Source: Nipponacmea schrenckii
Lineage: Eukaryota > Mollusca > Gastropoda > Lottiidae
NCBI GenBank assembly: GCA_030562195.1
Contig: CM060200.1
Location: 39,963,084-40,027,083 of the forward strand
Length of the DNA stretch: 64,000 nt
Reading direction: 5' to 3'
The position numbers and the translations under genes are program-made. This document shows, piece by piece, positions 1 through 12,189 of the stretch (position 1 is the first letter of the stretch; the number at the start of each line of letters is the position of its first letter). Below the pieces are notes generated by a model that was not told the origin of the DNA, searched no databases, and saw nothing but the letters and a program-made list of their open reading frames with translations.

Positions 1-683
1 GTCTTGTTTGAATATTAATTATATTTAGGTCATCTATATATTGCTTAGTTTGATTATAATTATATATTTTGGTACATTTGGTTTAAAAAAGATTTCTGGG
101 GGTAGGGGGCCTTAAGGGATGGGGGAAGTGGACTTTGTTTAATAAATCCTATAATAGTTGATCCATTGCATTTTATTCTCTCTATAGAAAACCAAAAAAC
201 TATTAAGCAGCAGTCTTGTAAATAAGTTATGTTTGTGATTGCCTTTGAAAGATTTTTGTTTCATAAGACTGCATGTTTCACTGAAGAAAGAAATTTTAAT
301 GAAAAAGACAAATGCAGCTAAAGGAATCACAAAAAACATCAGGAGCAGATTGGCTGAGGTAGAATTGATTTCAGCAATCAAAATGGAGTGTTTTTGTGAA
401 GCGGGTTTTCTTGAAATAGAAAGAAATTTGTCATTGCCTTAATTTGATATGTTAGTAAAAAACTGAAAAATACTCTAAAAAAATGTAGGTCATGAAAAAA
501 CACGGAAAGTTCACAATAATGAGGGTACTATTGAAATAAAAAGTTATTTTTTTTTCTTGGCTTGGTTTTAATGAAGATTTTCCTTGTTTTTTTAAATGAA
601 ATTTTATTGGCAAAACTAATATGGCTTGTTATGACTGTCGTAACTTGAAGCAACTTTAGACTCGTTAGAATTATGTGTCTTTA
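1..683. other. AT-rich DNA, no gene seen
   Basis: Short overlapping open frames on both strands at 139-442 have no recognisable domain, and no paired splice signals support them. Nothing else stands out before the tandem array that begins near 684. Confidence 0.6.
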
Positions 684-1664
684 TAACAGTAGAATATAAA
701 ACTTCATTTCATTTCATTAGTCCAATAAGTTACAGAACAGTAGGATATAAACTCTATTTCATTTCATTAGTCCAATAAGATACAGAACAGTAGGATATAA
801 AACTCTATTTCATTTCATTAGTCCAATAAGATACAGAACAGTAGAATATAAAACTTCATTTCATTAGTTCAATAAGATACAGAACAGTAGGATATAAAAC
901 TATTTCATTTCATTAGTCCAATAAGATACAGAACAGTAGTATATAACACTCTATTTCATTTCATTAGTCCAATAAGATACAGAACAGTAGTATATAAAAC
1001 TCCATTTCATTTCATTAGTCCAATAAGATACAGAACAGTAGGATATAAAACTCATTTCATTTCATTAGTCCAATAAGATACAGAACAGTAGGATATAAAA
1101 CTATTTCATTTCATTAGTCCAATAAGATACAGAACAGTAGGATATAAAACTTCATTTCATTAGTACAATAAGATACAGAACAGTGGAATATAAAACTACA
1201 TTTCATTTCATTAGTTCAATAAGATACAGAACAGTAGGATATAAAACTTCATTTCATTTCATTAGTCCAATAAGATACAGACCAGTAGGATATAAAACTT
1301 CATTTCATTTCGTTAGTTCAATAAGATACAGAACAGTAGGATATAAAACTACATTTCATTAGTACAATAAGATACAGAACACTAGGATATAAAACTATAT
1401 TTCATTAGTACAATAAGATATAGAACAGTAGGATATAAAACTACATTTCATTAGTTCAATAAGATACAGAACAGTAGGATATAAAACTACATTTCATTAG
1501 TTCAATAAGATACAGAACAGTAGGATATAAAACTACATTTCATTAGTCAATAAGATACAGAACAGTGAGATATAAAACTACATTTCATTAGTCCAATAAG
1601 GTACAGACCAGTAGGATATAAAACTTCATTTCATTAGTTCAATAAGATACATATAAAACTCATT
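684..1664 (+). repeat. Minisatellite, ~47-53 bp unit, about 21 copies
   Basis: Each monomer reads roughly ATAAGATACAGAACAGTAGG, then ATATAAAACT and a run of TTTCATTTCATTAGTCCA. Copies differ by small indels and by loss of one ATTTC block, so the array is older than the homogeneous one at 32157-32515, which has the same monomer in the same orientation. The GTAGGATATAAAACTCCATTTCATT core matches the 3' part of a dispersed element found singly at 29640, 40420, 41920 and 47460. The array is therefore best read as an expansion of that element's tail. Confidence 0.95.
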
Positions 1665-1666
1665 TC

Positions 1667-2013
1667 AGTATGCTATACAATATAAACTGATGAGGACAAT
1701 GAAAATTGTGAAACATTGTGTACAATAAAACTTAGTAGCTTACAATATAAACTGATGATGACAATGTAAATTGTTGAAACATTGTGTACAACAAAACTCG
1801 GGAATTATATACAATATGAGCTGATGATGACAATGTAAATTGTAGAAACATTGTATACAATAAAACTCAGGAGTAGTATACCATATAAACTGATGATGAC
1901 AATGTAAATTGTTGAAACATTGTGTAAAATAAAACTCAGGAGTAGTATACTATATAAACTGATGATGATGACAATGTAAATTGTTGGAAAGTTGTGTACA
2001 ATAAAACATAAAT
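1667..2013 (+). repeat. Minisatellite, ~69 bp unit, five copies
   Basis: Five consecutive units share ATAAACTGATGATGACAATG, then TAAATTGTTGAAACATTGTG and ACAATAAAACTCAGGAGTAG. It directly abuts the previous array with no spacer. The open frame on the minus strand here is only the translated repeat. Confidence 0.92.
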
Positions 2014-2600
2014 AGGGTTTAGTTATCAAATCACCAGGTAAAATAAAGATTATGATAATCAGACCTAATTTCTGGTGCGTAACTTACTGCCTGTGTGTTA
2101 AATCCCTTTGTCAGCCAATAGAAAGCCTTGTTTTATTTTTATTTTTTTGTGACTCTTAAGTCCTTTGTGTTTCATTAGAGAGATAATAAAGATTAACTTA
2201 ACAATCAAATAATTTGAAAAAAAAAATTTAATGGTGCAGGAATAAGTTGTCCATGTAAAAATGTGGGGCATGGTTTTTGTTTGAAACGCAATGACAAATA
2301 ATGAATTACTTAAAAAATCATTTAAAAATAAGAAAAAGGAAAAGATTATGTAATGGAAAGTTTTGTTTCATGCCTGCGAGACAAATCACAAATAATTGAT
2401 TAGTTAAAAAATAAATTTGAATTTTAAGAAAAACTCTAAAAAACGAAACTGCGCATCTGAGATAAGTTCATTTGATGAGATAATTAAATAATTAAAGTAT
2501 TTAATTAAAAAGTTCGTTAGATAATTAAGATAGGGATGTGATTAGAATGAGTGACAGGAATGTAATGACATTTACTATCAGTTTTACAGATACAATCAAA
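2014..2600. other. AT-rich DNA, nothing recognised
   Basis: A/T runs with no array, no inverted repeat that I could see and no coding signal. Confidence 0.55.
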
Positions 2601-3700
2601 TACGACACATTATTAAGGCTACTTCACAATAACCTCTGATTTCTAGAGTTCTTAAAACAATAGTCTAAGAGTTGGATTTCAATCAGTAGCAAGGGTTGTG
2701 GAGTTGGGGGAGAGGCCTCACAACACTCAGATTCAATACCATATAGTAATAGGAAAGGAGAAGGGGGGTGAGGTACAGTCTGAATACATGAGTAGGCCAA
2801 CCATTGAATAATAGAAAACAACTCTGTATAAAGATGTCGTAAATTGATGCCAGTATTTTTTCCACTGTTAATCCTTGAAGTAAACCAACCATAAAGCCCA
2901 AAATCTGTCCGTCTGTCAGTATCAAAAAATCCTTTCAACGTTTCTGCCACTGTCTATATCTGAGAGTAACCTCTATAGTGACAAAACAACTAATTTCCTG
3001 ACCCACAGAAAATATAACTTGTTGCTCTGATATTTTGGTCAGAATAAGCTCCTGTCTAAATGAAACCAATAGCCCTTACTCCCACAGACTGTCAGTCAAC
3101 ATACAAAATACCCTCCCAGAAAAGTCAGAATTAATTGCAACCTATGTTCAGTTAAAATTGCCATAATCTTAGGGGTTACTACCCTCAGAGAAACCTGTCC
3201 TAAAGACTGTCAGTCTACAAATACAAAATAAAATCTACAAAAGTACAAAAAACTTTATGTGGACACCCAAAAACCTAAATCATCAACCTGCTGTATTTAA
3301 AATTTTGTTTCATTTTCTTAATCCAAGGTGGTAGCCTCACACAACCCACAGTCTGTATCAAGACTGTCAGTCCCCATACACAATCCCCCCCAGCTTAGCC
3401 AGCTCAGCCAGCTTTGTGGAGTTATAAATTTCCGTATTCTTAATCCACTGGTAGTCCCAAAACATAACCCCTAACTTGTCACCAATATTGTTGCTGATAC
3501 AATTTCTCCATTTTGGAAATCTAGCTTCAAAAGTGTCTGTTGAAATACGTAACCCAGCAGTTTTTGTATTCTTAATCCACTGGAAGTCCCTTGACTGTCT
3601 GTTAACTGATATAACCTATAACTTGTCGCCAAGATTGTTGTAGTTACAATCTACTCATTGTGAGAATCTATATCACTGATTCTCAATCGTCTGCCATGAC
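2600..3700. repeat. Old, diverged repeat cluster
   Basis: The motif GACTGTCAGTC recurs near 3087, 3207 and 3362. A roughly 131-bp segment that starts ATTCTTAATCCACTGG and contains AACTTGTCRCCAAKATTGTT occurs at about 3438 and 3569, with a weaker relative near 3317. Overlapping minus-strand open frames at 2624-2950 (108 and 80 codons) have no recognisable domain and no splice context, so I do not call a gene. This could be a decayed dispersed element with internal tandem structure. Confidence 0.5.
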
Positions 3701-4611
3701 CATTTCTGACTGTTTGTATTCATGAATGAGTAGCAAGCAAGGTCAAGTAATTACACGATACCAAGCCATATCAAATATTAATAAAATACAAGTGAATTTT
3801 CATAATACCCTTGTCAGTTTCAAGCAAACATGATAAATTGCCTAGAAATGATTCCCATGTTTCGGAAAATAATTTCATTTTGATTAATCAGAGAATTTCA
3901 AATGAAAAATTGATATGGAAACCCATTTTTTTTATATGAAATATGGCTTTAGGATGAATATATTGTGATTCTGCTAATCATGCTACTATTTTTAGCCAAT
4001 TTGATTATTGTGTTATTAAATTTGGAAGTTTTCCTATACAGTACAGTAGGTCCTATTTCACTTTGACTTTTGAAAACTAAAAAATGAAGAAAAAAATTGA
4101 AAATTTAGAAATTAAGAAAGAAAATTGAAGATTTATAAAATAAGAAAAAAATTAAAAATCTATCATTTATGTATTTATTCTAAAATTAGAAAACTTTTTA
4201 AAAAAAAGCAAAATATAATAAAGAAAAAAAATTATTTTTGAAAAATTAAAAACCTGAAAGTTTCAAAAATATGTGGAAAAAAATGTTTGTTAGAACTTTT
4301 TCTCCCTCGCTCAGTCATACAATCCTGTGCCTGTGTTATTGTAACTTGTTATTAGTATAAAGTTACAACAATTACTCCGAATTTTACTTTGGATATAAAC
4401 CTTAATATATTTCTCTAAAGAAATGTTGTAGGGTTAAGCATAATATTTATTTTTGAATGTATATTTACACATATATTTATTAATGAAATAAGGTTGTATT
4501 TTCTCCCCCTCCCCACCCATCCCATTATTCCCATCCCCAAGATTTTAAAACCTACTTCATTACAACCTTAAACCTTTATTTTTTCTAATGACATGTTGTA
4601 TTTTTTATCAG
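3701..4611. other. A-rich DNA before candidate microexon
   Basis: A long purine-rich stretch (about 4075-4290) is dominated by AAAAATTGAAAATT-like sequence. No gene or array is visible. The last 60 bases become T-rich and lead into the acceptor-like site at 4610-4611. Confidence 0.5.
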
Positions 4612-4650
4612 ATCGAAGTGTTGTCATACCAACGTATAAACAGGCAGAGG
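4612..4650 (+). CDS. Candidate 39-bp microexon of the Ig-domain gene
   Basis: A T-rich tract ending in ATCAG precedes 39 bases that are followed at once by the donor GTAAGTCAAG. With a phase-1 entry and exit the exon gives xRSVVIPTYKQAE plus one leftover base G. That phase matches the exon at 33533, which needs exactly one incoming base: G+TG gives Val, continuing VFGLEPRF. Seen: good splice sites, an open frame and a matching phase. Inferred: that it belongs to the gene 28.9 kb downstream. An N-terminal segment between the signal peptide and the first Ig strand would be a plausible place for such an exon. A chance 39-bp open stretch between splice-like sites is the main alternative. Confidence 0.3.
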
Positions 4651-5620
4651 GTAAGTCAAGGTCAAACATGGCTGCCAAATCGTCTATCTGCTACTACAAT
4701 CTCATGTGGTGTCTGAATTTCAGTTGGGTTTCAAAACTTTTTGATTTTGAGTTGACATTTTTTGTTTCAGTGGAATATATTATATCAAGAAAGGGCCACT
4801 AGTCCAGTAATGTTAATACAGGTAGTTGCAATGATGAATCTTCAAAAATAAAATGGGGGCAGGGTCAATCAGATGGTATTTTATCTGATTCATGGCCTTT
4901 CTGTGACACTCATCCGTAAATGCAGGTTTAAACTGAACTGAACTACGACCGCAAAGGCGAACATATTGGATTGCTCAACTTTATAATATATGAGTTGTTT
5001 AAACTAACACAGAATGCAGCCAAAATTTCATTTTACATAGAAAACTACAGAGTTTGCTGCAAGAGAGAATTTTAGGCTCCCTTTCTGATTTCATTTTTAC
5101 TTCCAGATTCCGCGTTTTTGTATTTATATGCATGAAAACTCTGTGAATCTAAAATATTACACAATATCTCAGCAAATTATAAAATGTTTTGCAATATTCT
5201 TTGATGTGTTCGTTGGCTACTTACTGCTGGTGCTTTGCCAATTTTCAATTTCGGTATTTTAAATTTAACCTCATCAAAAAACAAACTTACTGGACAGGGC
5301 CCTTTTTTTTGTGATGAAATAATTTTTCTTTCAGATATTGTGAACCTAACAAAATTAATTTCGATTTCTCTTTTAACTAACAGCATGATAATTCTGAGAT
5401 TCTTCTGGAGCATGGCACGGAATATTGTTAAAGCTGTACAAATAGACTGACTCTGTCTGGAATATGCTGGATGTCTCTCTAATCTGAACTGTCCTGATGC
5501 ACGGAAATAAGTGTTATAATGTCTTGGATATTTCTCTGAATGGTCTTGTAATCTTGAAACAATCTTAACATTTGTAAACAATATTTTATTCATAATAGAA
5601 ATGCATTACGGAACAGGTTT
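4651..5620. other. Unassigned DNA with one 138-codon minus-strand frame
   Basis: The longest open frame outside tandem arrays in the first 33 kb lies on the minus strand at 5177-5593. It is rich in Arg, Lys, Ile and Ser, has no domain that I recognise, and is overlapped by a 71-codon frame on the other strand. In DNA this AT-rich, one such frame in 64 kb is expected by chance. I record it but do not support it as a gene. Confidence 0.35.
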
Positions 5621-5624
5621 ACGC

Positions 5625-5976
5625 CTATATTAGGATATCCTAGAAGCTGAAATTCTAACACTGTCTCTAGGATATCCTAGTGTCTTATCTTCTAACACTG
5701 TTTCTAGGATATCCTAGAAACTGAAATTCTAACACTGTCACTAGGATATCCTAGAAACTGAAATTCTAACACTGTCACTAGGATATCCTAGTGTCTTATC
5801 TTCTAACACTGTTTCTAGGATATCCTAGTGTCTTATCTTCTAACACTGTTTCTAGGATATCCTAGGATCTTATCTTCTAACACTGTCTGTAGGATATCCT
5901 AGTGTCTTATCCTCTAACACTGTTTCTAGGATATCCTAGGATCTTATTTTCTAACACAGTTTCTAGGATATCCTAG
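5625..5976 (+). repeat. 37-bp minisatellite carrying a 14-bp palindrome
   Basis: Ten copies of the perfect palindrome CTAGGATATCCTAG (the first begins TT instead of CT) are separated by 23-24-bp spacers of two kinds. Type A contains AAACTGAAATTCTAACACTG, and type B contains TGTCTTATCTTCTAACACTG or the variant GATCTTATCTTC. The order is A B A A B B B' B B'. The palindrome is invariant while the spacers vary. Confidence 0.95.
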
Positions 5977-6384
5977 CAATAAGATTGTTTTGAGAATACA
6001 GAGCCTGTTAAGGATAACTTCTTGGCTGTTCAGATTTATGAAGGCTTTTGAGAAAGCGTGATGCATGACGAAGTTATGGTTTTTCTGAAATTTAGGAATG
6101 ATGTTTGCTCTTGCCTGATGCAAAAATGTAAAACAGTCACGGAAAAGATCCTTGAGATATTTGTATTATTATAACCTTTGAAAATCGATAAAACTGAAAG
6201 AAAAAAAAGAATTCAAAAAATGAAATTGTTATTTGTTAATTTTTAATAATAGAAAAAAGGATGTTTGGATAATCTCTTTACTATTGTATTACAATGTATG
6301 TTGGTATAGATTAAAATGGAAGTCTATGTTAGGGTCAAGGGGGGAAAGGTACATCATAGCAGGACATTTTTTAAACAATATTTT
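5977..6384. other. Unassigned AT-rich DNA
   Basis: No array, gene or element is recognised between the palindromic array and the 69-bp array. Confidence 0.5.
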
Positions 6385-6840
6385 AAAGGTGACAAGACTA
6401 GGCTACACTTCTAGTATCCAACTGTAAACTGTAATTCAATGTTTTATTGATGACAAAACTATGCCACTACTATTCAACTAGTATCCAACAGTAAACTGTA
6501 TTTCAATGTTTTATTGATGATTAGACTATACTACACTACTATTCAACTAGTATCCAACTGTAAACTGTATTTCAATGTTTTATTGATGACTAGGCTATAC
6601 TACACTACTATTCAACTAGTATCCAACTGTAAACTGTATTTCAATGTTTTATTGATGACTAGGCTATACTACACTACTATTCAACTAGTATCCAACTGTA
6701 AACTGTATTTCAATGTTTTATTGATGACAAAACTATGCCACTACTATTCAACTAGTATCCAACAGTAAACAGTATTTCAATGTTTTGTTGATGTCAAGAC
6801 TATGTTACCCTACTATTCAAAAATGTCTGATTGGGAAAAA
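6385..6840 (+). repeat. 69-70-bp minisatellite inside a dispersed element, ~6 copies
   Basis: Units contain TGATGACAAGACTATGCTAC, then ACTACTATTCAACTAGTATC and CAACTGTAAACTGTATTTCA. The same unit occurs about three times on the other strand at 28898-29108 and once at 43726-43790. All loci share flanking sequence: AATGTCTGATTGGGAAAAAA follows here, a close relative follows the 28.9-kb copy, and its reverse complement precedes the 43.7-kb copy. The 84-codon open frame here is translated repeat. Confidence 0.93.
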
Positions 6841-7409
6841 AAATCCACAGCCTAACCTTTTATGAGTAAACAATGATTGAATTGATTTGCACCAAATCTT
6901 TTAGTGTCCCTTTTATGTATAAAAGGTAAAACATCTTTATTATCCCTTGAACAACAATTGTCATTGAAAGAATTTAACGTGGATTTAATCCCAACTTAAG
7001 TCTCACCTTGATCAGAGTTGTAGAATAATTGAACTCTTAATCAGCTTCCATGTTCTTCAAACTTGATTAAAACACGGAACTCAACATTAATCCTATTTAC
7101 ACTGATGAGCAAACCGGGAAGAAGCAGGTCTAAGCTGTTTAGACCTGTCAGTATCGAGAGTCGTTAAGCCCCAAGCGTTATCAATCGTATTTCTATTATG
7201 AGGAAATTAGCTTTATTAATTTCACTGTGTTATGATATGATAATAAGTCCTTTTCTATTTTCTGTTTTTATAATTCCCCCAAGATCTCTATCACTGATAT
7301 AACTAGAGTTAAACCTACTCGACATTTCCTTCATGGGGTTCACAAGTTTTTATAAGTCATATTGTGTTGATTAGCTCTGTTATTGTCATATTAGTTTTGT
7401 CATAATTAG
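6841..7409. other. Unassigned single-copy-looking DNA
   Basis: No gene, array or inverted-repeat element recognised. Confidence 0.5.
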
Positions 7410-7720
7410 TATCTTAGATTGATGTCAACATTGTATATGATACTGAGACCCTTGAAGACATGGGTTAGTTAGTATTCCTTTTAGAGAGTCCACAAGGCTT
7501 TGTTTGGTTTATTTTTAATATATCTTGTCGAATGATGTTCACAAAGCTGATACTAAAGCCAGGGGTTAGTTTGTATTCCTTGTAGAGGGTCCACAAAACT
7601 CTGCTGGGTTTATTATTGGTATATTTTGTCGAAAGATGTCAACATTAATGATACTTTGAGACTTGAAGCAAGGGAATACCAGTAGGTGACTGTGTGTCCC
7701 TCATAGACGGAGTATCACTA
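7410..7720 (+). repeat. Diverged tandem repeat, ~108 bp, about three copies
   Basis: Segments beginning GATACTGAGACCCTTGAAGA (7438) recur in modified form near 7550 and 7650. They share TTAGTWTGTATTCCTT, GAGAGTCCACAA and TATCTTGTCGAA-like stretches. The CTTTTAGAGAGTCCACA portion faintly resembles the 62-bp monomer at 34925-35680. Confidence 0.55.
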
Positions 7721-8679
7721 TTTATTAGGATATGCTATGATATATATTGAAATGCTCTGCTAACATGTTCCTAATTCTGAAGACCTTTTATTCAACACAG
7801 TTTTGCTTTAACTTTTTGGGATGATTCACATAAGCCATTATTTAATAAACTGAAATTTTTGAAGGTATTCACTCTCTAACTGAGATGCTATTATATTCCT
7901 AATTCTCATATTTAGTCAAATCAACTATCATGTTGATCGCTAAGACCTCAATTTGTAACCCAATCTGTGTCGATTTATCAATACAGAAAATCATCTTTCA
8001 GTTTTTCCTTTCTAATATTTATTGTAATGGAAAATGACTTGGCCTTTGGCATCAATCGAAAATAATTTCCTTGTCATCAAGATTTTTTTGTGGTATTGGA
8101 TAACCCGGTCAAGTACTCTACATCGTAACATGTCTTATTCATTTTTATTACGCTGATAGTTTCGCTGTATTTTTTAACGAGAAAATTGAGATAATCTTCC
8201 TGTAGATAAAATGTTTAGAAAATAATAACTTGTTTATCGCCGGCAGCCGGAGATATTATCAACCAATAGGTGTAAAATTCCTCATTAATTTTTTTCGTTT
8301 TGAAACATAAACTTGAAGTTTTGGAATTAAATTTGACATTTTTAATGTGATTTGGGGATCTGACTTGACTGTTTGAAGGGGCAAGTTATTTATCTTGGGT
8401 TATGGAATATGTTGTTATGTGGTAGTAGGACTCAAACCAAGGGTGTGGTGGGTGGCAGATCGTCTGCTAAGTCTAGTTAATATCCAGTAGTTGGTGGAAC
8501 TAAGATGTGATACAATGTTAGTATCAATATTAGTCTAATAAATCTGATGGTGGATAAACAGACGTCTGATAAAATATGGACCATGAATAAAACACGTCGT
8601 ATGCCTATAAATTCTAATAGTTTTATGATAGTCATCTACAGATCATAATAGAATAATTTACCTTGTATCATGTTAACAT
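7721..8679. other. Unassigned AT-rich DNA
   Basis: No gene, tandem array or transposon end seen. Confidence 0.5.
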
Positions 8680-9235
8680 CAATATATTCATTCATTCATT
8701 CATTCTGTCCACCGTTTTTAATTTCGTGATGGATTATTGATATATTCATTCATTTATTCATTTATTTATTTTTTTATTCATCCATCACAGCCGCTTTTAA
8801 TTTCGTGATGGATTATTGATGTATTCATTCATTCATTTATTTTTTCATTTATTCATTTATTTTTTCATTCATTCATTCTGTCCAGTATTTTTAATTTAGT
8901 GATGGATTGTTGATATATTCATTCATTTATTCATTTATTTAATTTTTCATTCATCGATCACAGCCGTTTTTAATTTCGTGATGGATTATTGATGTATTCA
9001 TTCATTCATTTATTTTTTCATTCATTCATTTATTTTTTCATTCATTCATTCACTCCTTCCTTCATTCATTCACTCCTTCATTCATTCATTCTTTTCAGCC
9101 TTTTTTAATTTCGTGATGTATTATTGATATGATCATTCATCCATTCATTGAGCAACCCATTCATTCACTCAATTATTCATTCATTCTTTCCTACCTTCAT
9201 TCATTCAGTTACCAATCAATTCATTCATTCCGGAC
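8680..9235 (+). repeat. (CATT)n microsatellite with higher-order ~115-130-bp repeat
   Basis: Runs of TTCATTCATTCATT and TTTATTTATT alternate with a conserved block TTTTAATTTCGTGATGGATT near 8715, 8797, 8886, 8967 and 9104. Both a 4-bp and a roughly 100-130-bp periodicity are therefore present. Confidence 0.92.
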
Positions 9236-9915
9236 AGTATTTTAGAAGTAGAATATTGAATTGGTTTATATTATAGAGATTAATAGCGATATAAACAGAA
9301 CAACTCGTCAGATCAGTGTGAGAATTGTATATTATACTTGGTTTATTCACGTGAAAATAGGTTTTTATTTGTTGGGTATTGACGAGAACAAGGCAACAAC
9401 ACTAGACCCCATTCAATCTTTCCCTCATTCCATCTCAAGCCTCCTCTACCCGTCCTGGAACACACTAATATACCGCTAAATTGGAAAATGCCGACATCCC
9501 GATAATTGAAATTTACTGTGAATGTTGTCGAGGATGGTTCTTAACGTAAGATGTTTGTGGAACGCTACTTGAGTCGATGTTGAGAGGTGACCATCTGTTA
9601 GATTGTTACAAATATCACAATTTATTAACTGGTTAATCATAGCTTGTATTACCGTGGTTTTATTGTCATTATGTCAGTTAGAAAGTATCTTGTAACAAAC
9701 CTCAGATATATCCTCAACTTTTACACAAGTATAACTTTTATTTAATATTTCATAATAGAATTCGAATTTTGAAAATTGAAGAAAATATGTCATTTTTAAA
9801 TAGATAAATTGTATATAGTAAAACTTGAAATCTGAATTTTTTAAATAAATCTTTAATAAAAGAACAAATTGACTTTGCACCTTAAATTCCAATTTTCCTA
9901 AATTTTTTATAATGA
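9236..9915. other. Unassigned AT-rich DNA
   Basis: Two weak open frames (9261-9479 plus, 9674-9925 minus) have no recognisable features. Confidence 0.5.
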
Positions 9916-10590
9916 ACCCCCGCACAATCTTCCCCTCTCTTTCACAATCTTCCTTTCCCTTTCACAATCTTCCCTTCCCTTTCACAATCTTCCCTTCCCT
10001 TTCACAATCTTCCCTTCCCTTTCACAATCTTCCCTTCCCTTTCACAATCTTCCCTTCCTTTCACAATCTTCCCTTCCCTTTCACAATCTTCCCTTCCCTT
10101 TCACAATCTTCCCCTTCCCTTTCACAATCTTCCCTTTCCCTTTCACAATCTTCCCTTCCCTTTCACAATCTTCCCTTCCCTTTCACAATCTTCCCTTCCC
10201 TTTCACAATCTTCCCCCTCCCTTTCACAATCTTCCCTTCCCTTTCACAATCTTCCCTTCCCTTTCACAATCTTCCCTTCCCTTTCACAATCTTCCCTCCC
10301 TTTCACAATCTTCCCTTCCCTTTCACAATCTTCCCCTTCCCTTTCACAATCTTCCCCTTCCCTTTCACAATCTTCCCCTTCCCTTTCACAATCTTCCCCT
10401 TCCCTTTCACAATCTTCCCCTCCCTTTCACAATCTTCCCCTCCCTTTCACAATCTTCCCCTTCCCTTTCACAATCTTCCCCTCCCTTTCACAATCTTCCC
10501 CCTCCCTTTCACAATCTTCCCTTCCCTTTAACAATCTTCCCCCTCCCTTTCACAATCTTCCCCTCCCTTTCACAATCTTACTCTTTCTAA
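9916..10590 (+). repeat. 20-bp pyrimidine minisatellite, ~33 copies
   Basis: The unit is TTCACAATCTTCCCTTCCCT with 19-22-bp length variants (extra or missing C or T). The + strand is almost pure C/T apart from one ACAA per unit. It produces a 236-codon frame of FPSLSQSS/LPFHNLP pattern. Because the unit is not a multiple of three, that frame cycles through all three readings of the repeat, which marks it as an artefact. Confidence 0.97.
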
Positions 10591-12189
10591 TAAATTTAAT
10601 GTCACATTTTCATTTAAATTAGACTGTATATTTATATAAATATAACTTATTTAATTAAAGTGATTTGAAAGGCCCACAGTGACCAGGTCTTCCATTATTA
10701 TTTATAAACTAAGTTATATATATTTGTCTTATATTTAACATCATATCATTATCACAAAATTTACTTCAATTATTACTAAAATTATGTTAAACTAAACACC
10801 ATGAGATCATGTTAAACTGGGAAGGAAATATTTAAATATTTACTAAATAAAATTACTCATTGATCAACTGATCCTGGTTTCAAGTTCACCCCTTATTGTG
10901 TTGGCAACCAATTATCAAATTATATAATTGCATCATTACAATTAAAATACACCTGGACATTATAAATTAGTAGCTGATAACAAAAACATTTGATAAAATA
11001 ATACTGCTAAATTAAAATCAGCATCTAATTCTGTCTGTTTCTGTTTTTGACCAGAATTAGGTTGAATTGAGTTTATATAGTTATTATTCAAGCTTCATTT
11101 ACCACTATGATTATATTATCTTCCTTAAGCTCACTGGACTAGAAAATTACCGCTTGTTACCTTTTATCAATCAGAGTTATCTGCTCTTGATTTATCATAC
11201 AGCACCACTTGGTGAAGTAAAAGTAAAGTGTTGGTGTTTGATATTGATATGATCAAATTTGCGTACCTCATCTAGAACATATCCTGGAACTGGTACTTAT
11301 AAAAACCTCTATTAGATCGTTACACAAGATTGTTCAGCCATTATGAAAGTGAAATGGGAGATTTAAACGTCTCACTCTTCTGCATCTTACAGGCTACTAC
11401 AATGCTATGCAGCATGCAATGAGGTAAATTTTGTGAGGACACTCTTAAAGATATGCCTAATTAAGATTGAAATGATACAAATTGATACTATCAGTGTCTC
11501 TGATACATGTGCATGTAAAAGATCGCTCTACTGTTGTAAATTGCCAATAGTGTCCGCTGTCATGGCAAAATTTCCCTCAATGTACACTCTTCATTTATGC
11601 ACATAATAAAAATTGAAAGCTTTCTTTTGTATTTGATTGAACAAGCTGAATGTTATAGAAAGCTCAAGTGACACCATCTCTTTAAAGGTCTTACGGCAAT
11701 TTAGAAACTTGCCATTTTCTAGTCCTAAAACCAAAAGTGAATGATCGCCACTAGGTTAAGAAATAAAATTTGATTTTTCTATTATTGGTTTTTTAATCCA
11801 AGCACTCATTTATTAGTCTGGTTGTCCATTCCTAAAATCTTATTATTTTTAACCTTTCCGTGAATTAAACCTCCCTATGTCTTGTCACGATTTAAAAAAA
11901 ACCTGGTAATTCATTTCACTTCTGTTTTTAAGCCTTGATTTGTCGAGATTGAAATTTCATTCATAAAGAAAGAAAACTTAAAGGAGGTGATAAAAATGAT
12001 TGATTTTATTAGACTCTAGTCTTGTCTTACTCTCAGCATGTGTTTTGGATACCAGATCCTCATCAGGACAGCTTTATTTGAAATGTATGATGAATGAAAG
12101 TGTGGTGTTTTAGGCATGAGCCAACTAAGCACCAGAGTTTGTTTCTTGAGGAACCTGTCAACTATTGGTTATTGAATTGGATCTTACCT
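10591..12189. other. Unassigned DNA with fragments of dispersed repeats
   Basis: Two opposed fragments of the ATTTCCCTCATTGCACACTG family lie at about 11395-11440 (minus) and 11553-11590 (plus). A lone monomer resembling the array at 62930-63660 (ATCCTCATCAGGACAGCTT) is at about 12032-12078. The stretch around 11480-11520 resembles the interior of the fold-back element at 57238. No gene is seen. Confidence 0.55.

Noticed and set aside
2624..2950. 108-codon minus-strand frame as a gene
   Set aside because: It lies in a diverged repeat cluster, overlaps another minus frame, and has no recognisable domain.
5177..5593. 138-codon minus-strand frame as a gene
   Set aside because: No domain, no splice sites considered convincing, an overlapping frame on the other strand, and a length compatible with chance in 64 kb of AT-rich DNA.
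5625..5976. CRISPR-like look (palindromic repeat plus regular spacers)
   Set aside because: Spacers are two recurring types, not unique sequences. There are no cas genes, and the surrounding DNA is eukaryotic.
9912..10622. 236-codon open frame (FPSLSQSS/LPFHNLP pattern)
   Set aside because: It is the translation of a 20-bp pyrimidine minisatellite. The frame shifts with each unit and there is no splice or start context.
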